A stretch of 64,000 bases of DNA from the NCBI GenBank assembly GCA_009746045.1, contig RPFO01000079.1:114501-178500 (forward strand). The letters are read 5' to 3'. The notes beneath the pieces were generated by a model. The model was not told the origin of the DNA and did not search any database. It saw only the letters and a list, made by a program, of their open reading frames with translations. This document shows positions 51,340-60,471 of the stretch, piece by piece; position 1 is the first letter of the stretch, and the number at the start of each line of letters is the position of its first letter. Source of the DNA: Mesostigma viride. Taxonomy: Eukaryota > Streptophyta > Mesostigmatophyceae > Mesostigmatales > Mesostigmataceae. The position numbers were made by a program, and so were the translations under genes.

Positions 51340-52175
51340 ATCGGGCGCCCCGAGCACATTCAGACCTCAGTGGCTGGACTGTCTGGGCTTGGAGGCGCGG
51401 GCGGTGGGGTTGGAGATTAGTGTCAAAACTGAGGCGATGGTGATTGGGGCTACCAGTTGCCCGCCAAAGCCACGGCTGCTAGACGGGACGGAGGTCCCGT
51501 TTCGTGACCGCTTCAAACTGGCAGCTGGGGAGCATGCTCCCCGACACCGCCGACGATGTGGACATCCTGATCGGCCTGCATGGCCTGGGCCAGGCTTCGC
51601 TCCGGCTCAAACCCTACTGGCACTCGAAGGACCTGGGTGAGGACCGCAAGCGAGTGCTCTTCAAGGTCCCAGGTAATCCTCACGGTGCTCACCTATGGCG
51701 CCGAGCAATGAACGCTCACGAACACGCTTGCAAGCCACCCGGCTGGACAGCACGGTTACCAGGATGCTTCGACAGGTCCTGAATGTAGGGTTTTCCACAC
51801 ATAGGTCTTTAGAGTCTTTGTATAAGGGAATGCCTTACATTTCGGACGAGATTAGGCAGCGTAGGATAGCATTTTTAGGACATCTTGCTCGCATCAGTCA
51901 GGTAGACACCGCCCTCGGTCTTGCCGGCCCCCAGCGGCTTGGCCAGCCAGGCAAATCCTGACCTGGCCTGGCCCCAAGGACATTCCCAGGAAGATGGGTA
52001 AACATGCCATGAACTACACACAGCAGTTGCTGGCCAACCTAGTGGTCCCAGCTGAGTTAACACCGCATTTCCTCCCTCTCTAGCTTACACCATCCATTCC
52101 ATCCCATGTTCCCCTCCCACTGAGGACTTATGCTCACGTGGCGCAGTCACGTGTCTATTAATTAATTCATTAATT
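51340..52175 (+). pseudogene. 5'-truncated LINE ORF2 C-terminus and 3' UTR, family E
   Basis: Encodes, with breaks, PQWLDCLGLEARAVGLEISV and RDRFKL, LTYGAE and FLGHLAR, matching the region after the YADD box in 52920-56042. Its 3' end (52071-52175) is the family E terminus: CACGTG(G/A)C-GCA-GTCACGTG hairpin, then a (TTAA)n tail. Confidence 0.75.
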
Positions 52176-52464
52176 CCTCCCTCTCTGTTGCTTGGACCGC
52201 TATGCAGAATAATAAGAGTTGGCAGACGATTGTCCAGGCTCACACGCCAGCCCCTGTGGGCAAGCCCCCCCCCCCCCCCCAGGAGGAAGGGGCGCTTTGC
52301 TGAGTATATAAGAGTAGTTAGGATTTTCCAGATTAGCTTAGAGTTAGCTCAGTAAGGTTTCGCGGCTTCGCCCCCCTCCATCCATCCAGCAAGGGAAGAT
52401 GTGCTACATGATCTCCCCACGGAGTCATGTTAAAAATATATTTTAATTTAATTTAGTGACTACA
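52176..52464 (+). mobile_element. LINE family C 3' terminus
   Basis: A short ORF2 end (NNKSWQTIVQAHTPAPVGK) and a 3' UTR ending CATGATCTCCCCACGGAGTCATG, a hairpin, then an A/T-rich tail. A C16 run at 52267-52282. Confidence 0.6.
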
Positions 52465-52590
52465 TGGTTGGGGCATGATGCAGACGACATTTGTAATTAA
52501 TTAATTAATTAATAGACACGTGACTGCGTCACGTGAGCATAAGTCCTCAGTGGGAGGGGAACATGGGATGGAATGGATGGTATAAGCTAT

Positions 52591-52919
52591 CTAGGTCCTA
52601 GTTACAGGGTTGTGGGCACCGCGGCCCGAATCGCTATGAATGCCATACTGGGTCACACGCGGAGCCCCCACAGGCTTGGGGGTGGTCTCCTTCAACACTA
52701 CTTGCCATCTATCCTTGCGCACCATCTGCCTCCATATTACAGACAAACCAGGAGGCTGCATCAGCCCGGGGGTGAGCCCGTCACGTCTAGTGTAGCACAT
52801 GTCCATATATGCCGAGTCTATCACGAAAAGTCCACGGGTGGCGGCCCTGCCGCGCGCGGCCGGGGGCACGCCAGGTGAGGACATATCGCCCAGGCTGGGC
52901 GGGCTTGGAGCCAGCTAGT
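52591..52919 (-). pseudogene. ORF2 C-terminal tail in shifted frames
   Basis: Downstream of the ORF2 stop at 52920, another frame continues expected C-terminal sequence (HLARTDQEDTSDRLAGSKP). A further frame holds TRRDGLTPGLMQPP and MVRKDRWQVVLKE, equivalent to the KEKW-containing tail at 38540. So the natural ORF2 end is near 52591 and this copy carries at least one indel. Confidence 0.55.
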
Positions 52920-55900
52920 CTATCTGATGTATCTTCCTGATCTGTGCGGGCCAGGTGCCCGGGCTAGGCCCAGGTGCCTGTGCCTAATAATGTGGGAAAC
53001 ATAGGGCAAATCAGCGTACAAATCCTCATTACTAATGTGCAAACCAAAGGGGATGTTAAGGGCCTTGCGCAGCATCTTGGTGACGGCGCCGTCGAGTCGT
53101 TGCTCCAGCTCCTGCATCAGTGTCCACGTCTCGGCGCCGTAGGTCAGGATCGTCAGAATGACGACCTTGAAGAGGTCACGCTTGACGATCCGGGGTAGGG
53201 CGGGGTTGCTCCACCAGCGGCGGTGGTCATGGAGGTGCGCCCACGCCATGCCGATCCGTGTCGTCATGTCGTCCTCGCAGTCGGGAAGCCAACTGCCGAG
53301 CAGCTTGAAGCGGCCTGAAGTAGGGTAGTTGACCTCGGCATCGTCTAAGAGGCGGAGTGTGGGTGGGGGCCCTGCCATGCCGAGGGCCAGGGCCTCCGTT
53401 TTGGGGCTGATTTCTAGACCAACCGCCCGAGCCTCGAGCGCCAGGCAGTCCAGCCAAAGTTGGGCAGACTCCGGCTTCTCGATGAGCGTGATGTCGTCGG
53501 CATAAATGAGGTCAGCTAGTAAATTCTGCTTGTTAGTCGGCCCCCCTTCCCCAAGCTCGTTCGTGATCGCTAGGCCAGGGGCACGGCCTGCAATGCTAGC
53601 AAAGCGAGCACGTGCCTGGCGCATAACATAATCCACTACAATAATAAACAGGTACGGCGACAGGACGCAACCCTGCCAGACGCCGGTCTGCAGTGGGCAT
53701 GGCGGGGTAATGCCGTGTTGAGTGCGCACCGAAGTGGTCGACCCCTCATACAGCGTGCGGATGACGGTAATCAGGGGAGTGGGGACGCGAGCGCGAGCAA
53801 GTACAGCCCATAGAGCGTCCCAGAGGACAGAATCAAAAGCCTTGATGAAGTCGACGAAGATCAGGATGGCGGGAAACTCACCAGGTTGCAGGAGAGCGAT
53901 TTCCTCGAAGAGGCGACGCGCGACGAAGATGGCCATGACGGTGTTGCGCCCAGGACGGAAGCCCATTTGACTTTCCCCAAGGTGACAGTCGAGAGCAGAA
54001 CGAAGGCGGTTGAGGATCATGCGCATGAACAACTTAAGTGCGGCGCTCTGGATGCAGACTCCTCTGTAGTTGGCGGGGTCGTCAGGGGAACCTTTGTTTT
54101 TGTACAGCATAATACGGTAGCTGTGCTGCCACTCAGGAATCGGCGGCGCGTCGGCAAGCAGGATCCGGTTGCAGACGTCAAGCAGGAACCCCGTGAGCGC
54201 CGTCAGCTTAATCACCGGGGCTGGGAGCTGGTCAGGTCCAACGGCGGCATAGAAGCGGAGTTGCTTGGCGGCGGTGCTCAGCTCGAGCTCGGTGAACGGC
54301 GGGAGCTCGTTGGGGTCGGCCAGGGGTTCCGTCAGGGCTGGGTACGTGTAGTCCTGCTCAGCGGCGGGCGGCGTGGGCGGCGCAGGGACGTCCGCCGGTG
54401 CTACTGCCAGGCGTGCGGCCGCCAGAGGGCCAAGCGGCGGAGGCGGCGGGGGGGCGCCGAGCAGCCGGGACTGGGAGGAATACCACTGGTCGAGCTGCTG
54501 CTGCGGTGAGCCAGAGAGCGTCCGCGGCGCCGGCTGCGCGCCGCCGGCGGGCCGTTGGGCGTGACGCAGGCGGGTCCAGGCGTACTTGCCGTGCTGGTCC
54601 TTGAGGTGGGCGAAGTACTCGCGGACATGAAGGTCCTCCTGCTCCTTGGTCGCCTGCCGGATGGCCGAGTGGTAATCGGCTTTGAGGCGGGCGTAGCGGG
54701 CGGGGTCGCTGTTGTCGCGCAGGGCTTGCCGGGCCTGGATGACGGCGGGGAGCCGGTGCAGGCTGGTGAAGCGGGGCGGGCGGCGGGGGGGCAGTAGGGC
54801 CCCGGCCGCGGGCAGCTTGTCAGCGAGGTGCCGAAGGGCCGATGCCGGGCCGGCAGCGAACAGCTGGGCGTGGCTGGCCGGGATGTCCAGCGCGTCGACG
54901 AACGCCTCTGCGGCGCGCTTGTGGGCGCGTTTTTCAGGGAAGTCCTCCAGAGCGTCGTCAGATTTCTCGAGCAACTGAAGTGTGCGCAAATCAGGTGGTG
55001 CCACGTGCTTACGAAAGGGCGAGGGGAATCGCAGGCGGATGCGGGCGGTGACGATGCGATGATCGGAGCGCACCAGGGGGATCACATGCGAGCGAGCAGC
55101 TAGTACAGATCCTTGATGACGCTTGCGCATTACAACATAGTCAATGCAGCGTTCAGTGCCAGTTGGCGAGGTGTGTGTGACCAAAGCATCTGGACTATGT
55201 GGAAAGCGGGTGTTGGCAGTGACCAAATCGCATGTCGTAAGCAAATCAGCAAAAAGTTCAGTGTTGGCATTGGAGACCGTACCGTTGGGGGCGTGCTGAC
55301 ATCCGCCAGTACCCGGTGGTAGCGTGGCGTTGGCGTCCAGCAGCAGAGCGAGGTAGTTGCGACCAGGGATGCCGTTCGCCAGGTTCTCCAGCGCTGCAAA
55401 GAAGTCCTTGCGGTCTTGTTCTGGGTGGCCGGAGTGGGGTGCGTAACCAACGCCCACCGTCAGGGCGTAGGTCGAGTGGCCCTCCATCGAATGAAAAGTG
55501 GCCACGAGGAGCCGAGCGTTGACCAGCTGGGGTTCGCCCATGTGGCGTACGGCGAGCGGGGAGCAGAGGAGACCGACGCCCCCGTTCCCGGTGCCGTCGC
55601 CGCCTCCGTAGTAGAACCGCCAGCCGTCGATGTCGTCAGCAACAAGGGCAGTTGATCCGCGGGCCGATGCAGTGCGCCTGTGTTCTTGGATTCCCAGGAT
55701 GGCGATATTATTGTCGATGCAGAAACCAATAAGATTGGAGACTCGATGGCACTGACAGTCGTCACTGCGCAAGCAGTGACAGCGGTCAGCGTCGGGCTGG
55801 AGCGTGCGGGCGTTGAAGGTGGCGATGACCAAGGGCGCGCGTTGATTGAAAAGGGGGGTACAGGCGGGGGTGGGGGCGGAGATGGAGCAGGGTGGTGATG

Positions 55901-56042
55901 GGGGTGGAGGTGGTGGGGTAGGGGGGGCGGGTTGGGGACTTATGCTTTCAATCACCGTTTCGATTCTTCCTGCCAACGCGTCGAGGCGACGCCGACGGTT
56001 GGCTCGGGTGGCCAGGTAGAATGAGTCTGCGTCTGCACGCAT
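52920..56042 (-). CDS. LINE ORF2: AP endonuclease and reverse transcriptase
   Basis: About 1040 residues from ATG 56042; the frame is open back to 56156 without ATG. The N-terminal endonuclease carries TFNARTL, GIQEHRR, GVGYAPHSG, LLDANATLP and the catalytic VRSDHR. A Pro/Ala-rich linker leads into RT with LRFYAAVGPDQLP, YKNKGSPDDPANYRG, LGESQMGFRPGRN, FVDFIKAFDSV, GVWQGCVLSPY, the catalytic LIYADDITL, GLEISPKTEAL and FKLLGS, then a C-terminal region (TYGAETWTL). It nicks the target and copies the element RNA. APE-type with RT; the clade (L1, RTE or another) cannot be fixed by eye. The last ~20 codons are out of frame. Confidence 0.9.
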   Translation of the reverse strand: MRADADSFYLATRANRRRRLDALAGRIETVIESISPQPAPPTPPPPPPSPPCSISAPTPACTPLFNQRAPLVIATFNARTLQPDADRCHCLRSDDCQCHRVSNLIGFCIDNNIAILGIQEHRRTASARGSTALVADDIDGWRFYYGGGDGTGNGGVGLLCSPLAVRHMGEPQLVNARLLVATFHSMEGHSTYALTVGVGYAPHSGHPEQDRKDFFAALENLANGIPGRNYLALLLDANATLPPGTGGCQHAPNGTVSNANTELFADLLTTCDLVTANTRFPHSPDALVTHTSPTGTERCIDYVVMRKRHQGSVLAARSHVIPLVRSDHRIVTARIRLRFPSPFRKHVAPPDLRTLQLLEKSDDALEDFPEKRAHKRAAEAFVDALDIPASHAQLFAAGPASALRHLADKLPAAGALLPPRRPPRFTSLHRLPAVIQARQALRDNSDPARYARLKADYHSAIRQATKEQEDLHVREYFAHLKDQHGKYAWTRLRHAQRPAGGAQPAPRTLSGSPQQQLDQWYSSQSRLLGAPPPPPPLGPLAAARLAVAPADVPAPPTPPAAEQDYTYPALTEPLADPNELPPFTELELSTAAKQLRFYAAVGPDQLPAPVIKLTALTGFLLDVCNRILLADAPPIPEWQHSYRIMLYKNKGSPDDPANYRGVCIQSAALKLFMRMILNRLRSALDCHLGESQMGFRPGRNTVMAIFVARRLFEEIALLQPGEFPAILIFVDFIKAFDSVLWDALWAVLARARVPTPLITVIRTLYEGSTTSVRTQHGITPPCPLQTGVWQGCVLSPYLFIIVVDYVMRQARARFASIAGRAPGLAITNELGEGGPTNKQNLLADLIYADDITLIEKPESAQLWLDCLALEARAVGLEISPKTEALALGMAGPPPTLRLLDDAEVNYPTSGRFKLLGSWLPDCEDDMTTRIGMAWAHLHDHRRWWSNPALPRIVKRDLFKVVILTILTYGAETWTLMQELEQRLDGAVTKMLRKALNIPFGLHISNEDLYADLPYVSHIIRHRHLGLARAPGPHRSGRYIR

Positions 56043-56278
56043 AAGAAATGCGTGCAGTCTGAGGAGGTTTCGGAGGCGGCCGCGCGAGGCGGGGCGAACC
56101 TGGCTCACTGCCGACCCGTTGCTCTCTCTCCGACAGCCCGAGGGCTGCGAAGGCAAAGGGGCGGGAAGGGGAGTTAGGCAGATCGGGCACTGCTAGAGCC
56201 GCGGGGCCGCGAGCGTCGTCATTGACAGGAGAGAAGGGTTCGCAGCGCGGGCTCCGGCTCAGGTGCAAAGCGAACGAA

Positions 56279-57688
56279 TTAATTAGGGGGACGGCCAAGC
56301 CTGGCAGCCATACCTGAGCTGAAGTTGCCCCGGCGGATCCCCACACGTGCTGGGGAGCAGGTGACCGTCGATGCCGGTGGCGATGGTGGTGACGGCGGGG
56401 GCCGAGCAGGGGGCTGGGGCGCTGGCACGGCGGTATCCATGGGGGTCGCCGTCATTGGAGGAAGGTCCTGGCCGTTAATGCGGACGATGAAGACGCCATT
56501 AAAGAGGCGGGCATAGATGCTGCACCGTAGTTGCGGGTTGGCCTGCTTGGCTGCCCGAGCCTCGTGGACCTCCGGCCGGTTCAAAGCGGCAGCCCGGGCC
56601 TCAAGCTGCTCCGGGGTATAGTAATCGTCGATGCTCAGTTGGGTATCGTGGAGGTTCCGGCGGGCCTTCTGCACCTGCAGTTTGTCCTCCTTGCGGTGGA
56701 ATTCCACCAAGACAGGGGCGGTGGGGCCGCCGAGCCGTCGTGCCGTTTTGATGACGACGCTTTGGGCCACGCCGAGCTTCCCCAGGAAGGGGTCGCCCCG
56801 GAGGTAGGTGCCCAGGCGTGCATCGTTGACGTTCGAGGGGACGCCACGTACCACAATACTGCATGAGCGAATGGGTTCGTGCATAGCATCCCTTGTGCTG
56901 GCCTTGACGGCTGTTTTGATTTCGTTGATGAGCTCCGTAGGGTTCTGAAGCGTGGCGGCATAGGTGGTCTTGGCAGGAGTTATGGAGGCGGCAAGTTGTT
57001 GCTGGAGCTGGTGGAGGAGCTGCTGCTGCTGCTGCAGCCCTGCTGCAATGTGGGTGATGGCGGAGTGGATGGAGGTGTCGGCGTGTGAGGAATGGGCGTG
57101 GTGGGTGGCGAGGTGGTTGTGGACAGGGTTGAGGGCAGCGTTGAGGAGGGGAGGGAGGCGATCGAAGCAGGTATTGGCGACTTGCTTGGCGGTGATGTTG
57201 ATGGCGGCCGCAACAGTGGGGTCGGCTCCCAGGTCCAGAGAGGCCATGACAAAGCGCTCAAGGGCGCTGTCGGAAAGACGGGAGCACGTCCACCAGACTG
57301 CGAGGCAGAGGTCAGTGTCGTCGGGGTCGTCGTGGAGAAAGTCCGACAGGTGGGTAACCTGTTGGTTGCAGTCCCGGATCTCGCACTTTTTCTCGGCAGC
57401 CAGGTGCAGGATGGTGAGGGCGGCAGCTCGGGACAGGCGCATGATGGCGTTAAGGCCTGGCCATTTGCCAGGTAAAAATGCGGCAGCTTCCTCGGCAGAA
57501 AAGGCCTCCTCGCGGGTATCCATGGCAGGGTCGCTGTTCGGCGGAGCGGTGGAGTGGAGCGGCTGGATGCTGATAGTGGCGTCTGGCATAGCGTGCAAGG
57601 GTGTTTCCAATGACGCCATGGCTTCATCAGCGAGTTGGTGCAGGGCCGCGGACGCTTGTGATTGCTGGGATGAGTCGTATTCCGCCAT
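56279..57688 (-). CDS. LINE ORF1, family E (469 residues)
   Basis: ATG 57688 (MAEYDSSQQ) is chosen because the open frame upstream (to 57814) lies in the 5' monomer. The N-terminal half is Ala/Thr-rich and helical (FVMASLDLGADPTVAAAINI, LQQQQQLLHQLQQQLAA). An RRM-like domain follows: SCSIVVRGVP, LGGPTAPVLVEFHRKEDKLQ and LHDTQLSIDDYYTPEQLEAR. The C-terminus is Pro-rich. This is the same domain order as the ORF1 at 47845. It would coat element RNA and act as a chaperone. A gap of 236 nt separates it from ORF2. Confidence 0.8.
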   Translation of the reverse strand: MAEYDSSQQSQASAALHQLADEAMASLETPLHAMPDATISIQPLHSTAPPNSDPAMDTREEAFSAEEAAAFLPGKWPGLNAIMRLSRAAALTILHLAAEKKCEIRDCNQQVTHLSDFLHDDPDDTDLCLAVWWTCSRLSDSALERFVMASLDLGADPTVAAAINITAKQVANTCFDRLPPLLNAALNPVHNHLATHHAHSSHADTSIHSAITHIAAGLQQQQQLLHQLQQQLAASITPAKTTYAATLQNPTELINEIKTAVKASTRDAMHEPIRSCSIVVRGVPSNVNDARLGTYLRGDPFLGKLGVAQSVVIKTARRLGGPTAPVLVEFHRKEDKLQVQKARRNLHDTQLSIDDYYTPEQLEARAAALNRPEVHEARAAKQANPQLRCSIYARLFNGVFIVRINGQDLPPMTATPMDTAVPAPQPPARPPPSPPSPPASTVTCSPARVGIRRGNFSSGMAARLGRPPN

Positions 57689-57701
57689 ATCGAGCTGAAA
57701 A

Positions 57702-58036
57702 ACAGCGATATTTGCTGGGCAGGGCGGTGCCGGTATCTTCGGAAATATTGAGCGATAGCTGTAGAAAACTGTATCAGCGTCTTCGTCTTCAAAAGACGAG
57801 TCTAATGCAACCAACCCGATGAAATTTCATGGCCGGAGTCAAAAGTTATGAGCATTCTCGTATATTGCAACAGCGATATTTGCTGGGCAGGGCGGTGCCG
57901 GTATCTTCGGAAATATTGAGCGATAGCTGTAGAAAATTATATCAGCGTGTTCGTCTTTAAAAGACGAGTCTAATGCAACCAACCCGATGAAATTTCATGG
58001 CTGGAGTCAAAAGTTATGAGCATTCTCGTATATTGC
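57702..58036 (-). promoter_or_regulatory. Two ~167-bp tandem 5' monomers of the family E LINE
   Basis: 57702-57868 and 57869-58036 are about 96% identical, each with ATATTTGCTGGGCAGGGC, GGTATCTTCGGAAATATT and AGACGAGTCTAATGC. Tandem 5' monomers act as internal promoters in mouse L1 elements (established knowledge); the same role is inferred here. Confidence 0.75.
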
Positions 58037-58098
58037 ATTCCGTCACCGCATTTTCCCTGTGATACTTTGAATAATATATGAACTACAGAAATGCAACT

Positions 58099-58195
58099 GA
58101 CATTTGTAACTTTCGTGTAATTGTTTTCTAATGAGATTAGAATAGTACTCCATTTCATGCCCTTGCGAATTGCACGCAAGTACTTACATACTTGA
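58099..58195 (+). mobile_element. LINE family D 3' terminus, right half
   Basis: Continuation of 52465-52496 after the family E insertion: TAATGAGATTAGAATAGTAC, stem CTTGCG/CGCAAG with a loop different from other copies, then (CTTA)n-like tail. Confidence 0.7.
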
Positions 58196-58298
58196 CGCAA
58201 AAGCACTGAAACCAAGTAACGTCCCGCACCAACTTGGCTGAGTTGAGCGGTAGATATGTGAACTACCCAAACCACTGCAGCAGCCTGCCCACACTTGA

Positions 58299-60436
58299 TC
58301 ATACCACGGAGGATGTCGGCCGTGTCGCCAGCACGCTCGTGCAGAGGTTCACATATTGAACCGCGGCATGGCTGGGTGAGTAGTCAGATGGAAGATCCGG
58401 GTAATCGCCAAAATGAGGCTGTACTACCATAAAGTGTCCTCGAAGTTCACTGGCATCTGCAACCTGATGCCAGAGATTAAGAAAGCTTTCCATGATGGGC
58501 CAACTTTGCTGAATGTCCCTGACAGGAAGGTATTCTACCTGGAAAGCAACAGAGCAACACCATAGAAAATGAGATACGCTGCTTTAGAATGCATGAGAAA
58601 AAAAACAGCCTAGACAGGTTCCTCGCAGCCACTATAGTATTGCGTTCACTATAGTATTGCATTCATGACCATGTTACCATACGCATCAAGCAGAATGGCA
58701 TCCAAGGCAAACTGAGGCGTACCGTACCACTGTGCGATCTCTCATACACAGAACGTGCGCATACACAAAATGTGCGCAAAACTGCACGTAGCAGGTCACT
58801 ATATGCTGCCTAAATGACCTGCCCCTGCCTCCATCCCACCCACCCTGTGCCCCTGCACCAGCCAGCTACAGTTCTGGTTCTGATTTCAGAATGGCATTAC
58901 AGACCATGACGCAATTTGGAACACCCAAGGATCGGGCTTGGGATACAATTGCAGACAACTGAGCTCAACTGAGAGGCATGGCTGCATGCTTATCGAGATC
59001 ACCTACGGCAGCGTAGCCAACAGAAGCTAGTGTAACGAGACAGGCTACAAGAGGTTATGCGCTACCAGAGTGGGTTAGGGTTTGGGGTATTCAGAGCGCC
59101 CACCTCTAGAGTGACGCCTCGCAGGCCTTCGCTCGTGGTTAAAGATGCCCTGCCCACGCGCAGGGTGAAGTCTCCCAGGGTGTACACAAGGCCCTGCAAG
59201 GCATCCAAGTGCATATGAGGGAGAGAAGAAAGGGGATGGGGTTCCAGATGGCGGGGCACTTTCCAGTGCTATTGCAAGGGGTAACGTACGAACTGCAGCA
59301 AGTCTTGCGCTGCATGCAGACACCTGGCCTGCCACCCGGCTGTTGATTGCGCACCCTGCTGACTGCGCCACCCTGCTGATTGCCGCTGAGATGCTAGAGT
59401 AACAGGGCAAAGTGCGGCAGTACGGGTTCATGCCTCCCCGCTGGTGTGCAGTGGAACACAGAGGTGGCATCTGAAACCCTCCAGGCAATGCTGGGTCGAT
59501 ACGCAAAAATGCACGAAGAAAAAGCGTTTGCTGATTACAGCAACGAGGCGCATCTAGCTAGGCACCCGGCCTGTGGGTGGCTGACATAGCATGTGTGCCA
59601 GACACATGCCAGCCCTGCTCCCCCTGAGCTGCCACACGGCCACCACCCCAGCACCGTCCTTCGTGTTTGGTCACAAGGGCCAGGTGAGGACTGGCCACAA
59701 GAGCGCTGCCTGCTACCCATGGCATGAAGCGCACCACTATTAAGGATAGCCACTACCACCCTGCTGCCTCATTTGCCAGCTGGAAGACCTGAGCCATGCA
59801 CACATGCACCGTGCATAGCCCGTGTCCATGAAATGAGGCGGCCAACCCCTTGCGCACGCCACCTCCGATGGCACTAGGGACGGTGTAACCGCGCGCATGG
59901 CGGGTGCAGCCACGCAGAGAGGATACCTGGCGGAAGGTTTGATTGCTGACACCGTCCCGACCTGGCGATGCACGTCCTCAGTGCTACGCAAGCCCAAGCT
60001 TCCAAATGTGCACCGAACTACGCACCCAGTTTGCGGCCCCTGCACAGGGACTGCGTAGGCAACACATCCCCTCATTGCAAGGAGGAAGCATGGCCAACAC
60101 ACAGGCCAGCGGAGCCAGATACAGCGGCGGCACCTCCAAAGCTGTGCCCCTGGAAGGGCATGCGGATAGGGGAGCATCTGCACCCATGGGTGCTGCAACC
60201 TGCCATGTACCACCTCACCTCCCACACTGCACACATGTTGCGGCGCCTCACCTCCCACAGTACGGACATCTTGTGGCGGTACCCATCCAAATTGTCCATG
60301 ATAGCCACCAGCTGCGCATCGCCCTCCACCACCAGCTGGCTGCCGTGTCGTTGCAGCAGAAGGAACTTCTGGAGGGGCATGTGCGAGAAGGAGACAACGT
60401 ACAGCTCGTGGCCACCCGTCCCGTCGCCGCCGTCAC
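58299..60436 (-). CDS. MED20: Mediator complex subunit 20 (MED20), 3' three exons
   Basis: Three exons join in frame with GT-AG introns: 60436-60252 (CGTGCAG|GTGACG ... GGGAG|GTGAGG), 59193-59104 (CCTTGCAG|GGCC ... AGAG|GTGGGC), 58538-58299 (TTTCCAG|GTAGAA ... TGA). The protein contains ELYVVSFSHMPLQKFLLLQR, AQLVAIMDNLDGYRHKM, LGDFTLRVGRASLTTSEGLR, EYLPVRDIQQSW, MESFLNLWHQVADAS and SPSHAAVQYVN. The order and motifs match the MED20/TRF-proximal family, including the LGDF-LR-G core and the C-terminal AVQY helix typical of plants. MED20 sits in the Mediator head and helps RNA polymerase II initiation. The first exons lie beyond the minisatellite, outside the window. Confidence 0.85.
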
Positions 60437-60471
60437 CTGCACGCGGTGGGAGTAGACACGATTCCATGCCC

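Larger units (their letters stand above)
52497..58098 (-). mobile_element. Near full-length LINE, family E, inserted in a family D copy
   Basis: Reading the minus strand: 5' monomer repeats (58036-57702), ORF1, ORF2, 3' UTR with CACGTGAC-GCA-GTCACGTG hairpin and (TTAA)n tail (52497-52513). The 11-bp duplication GACATTTGTAA lies at 52486-52496 and 58099-58109, inside a family D 3' UTR whose two halves (52465-52496, 58099-58195) are thereby rejoined. ORF2 is frameshifted near its C-terminus. Confidence 0.85.
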
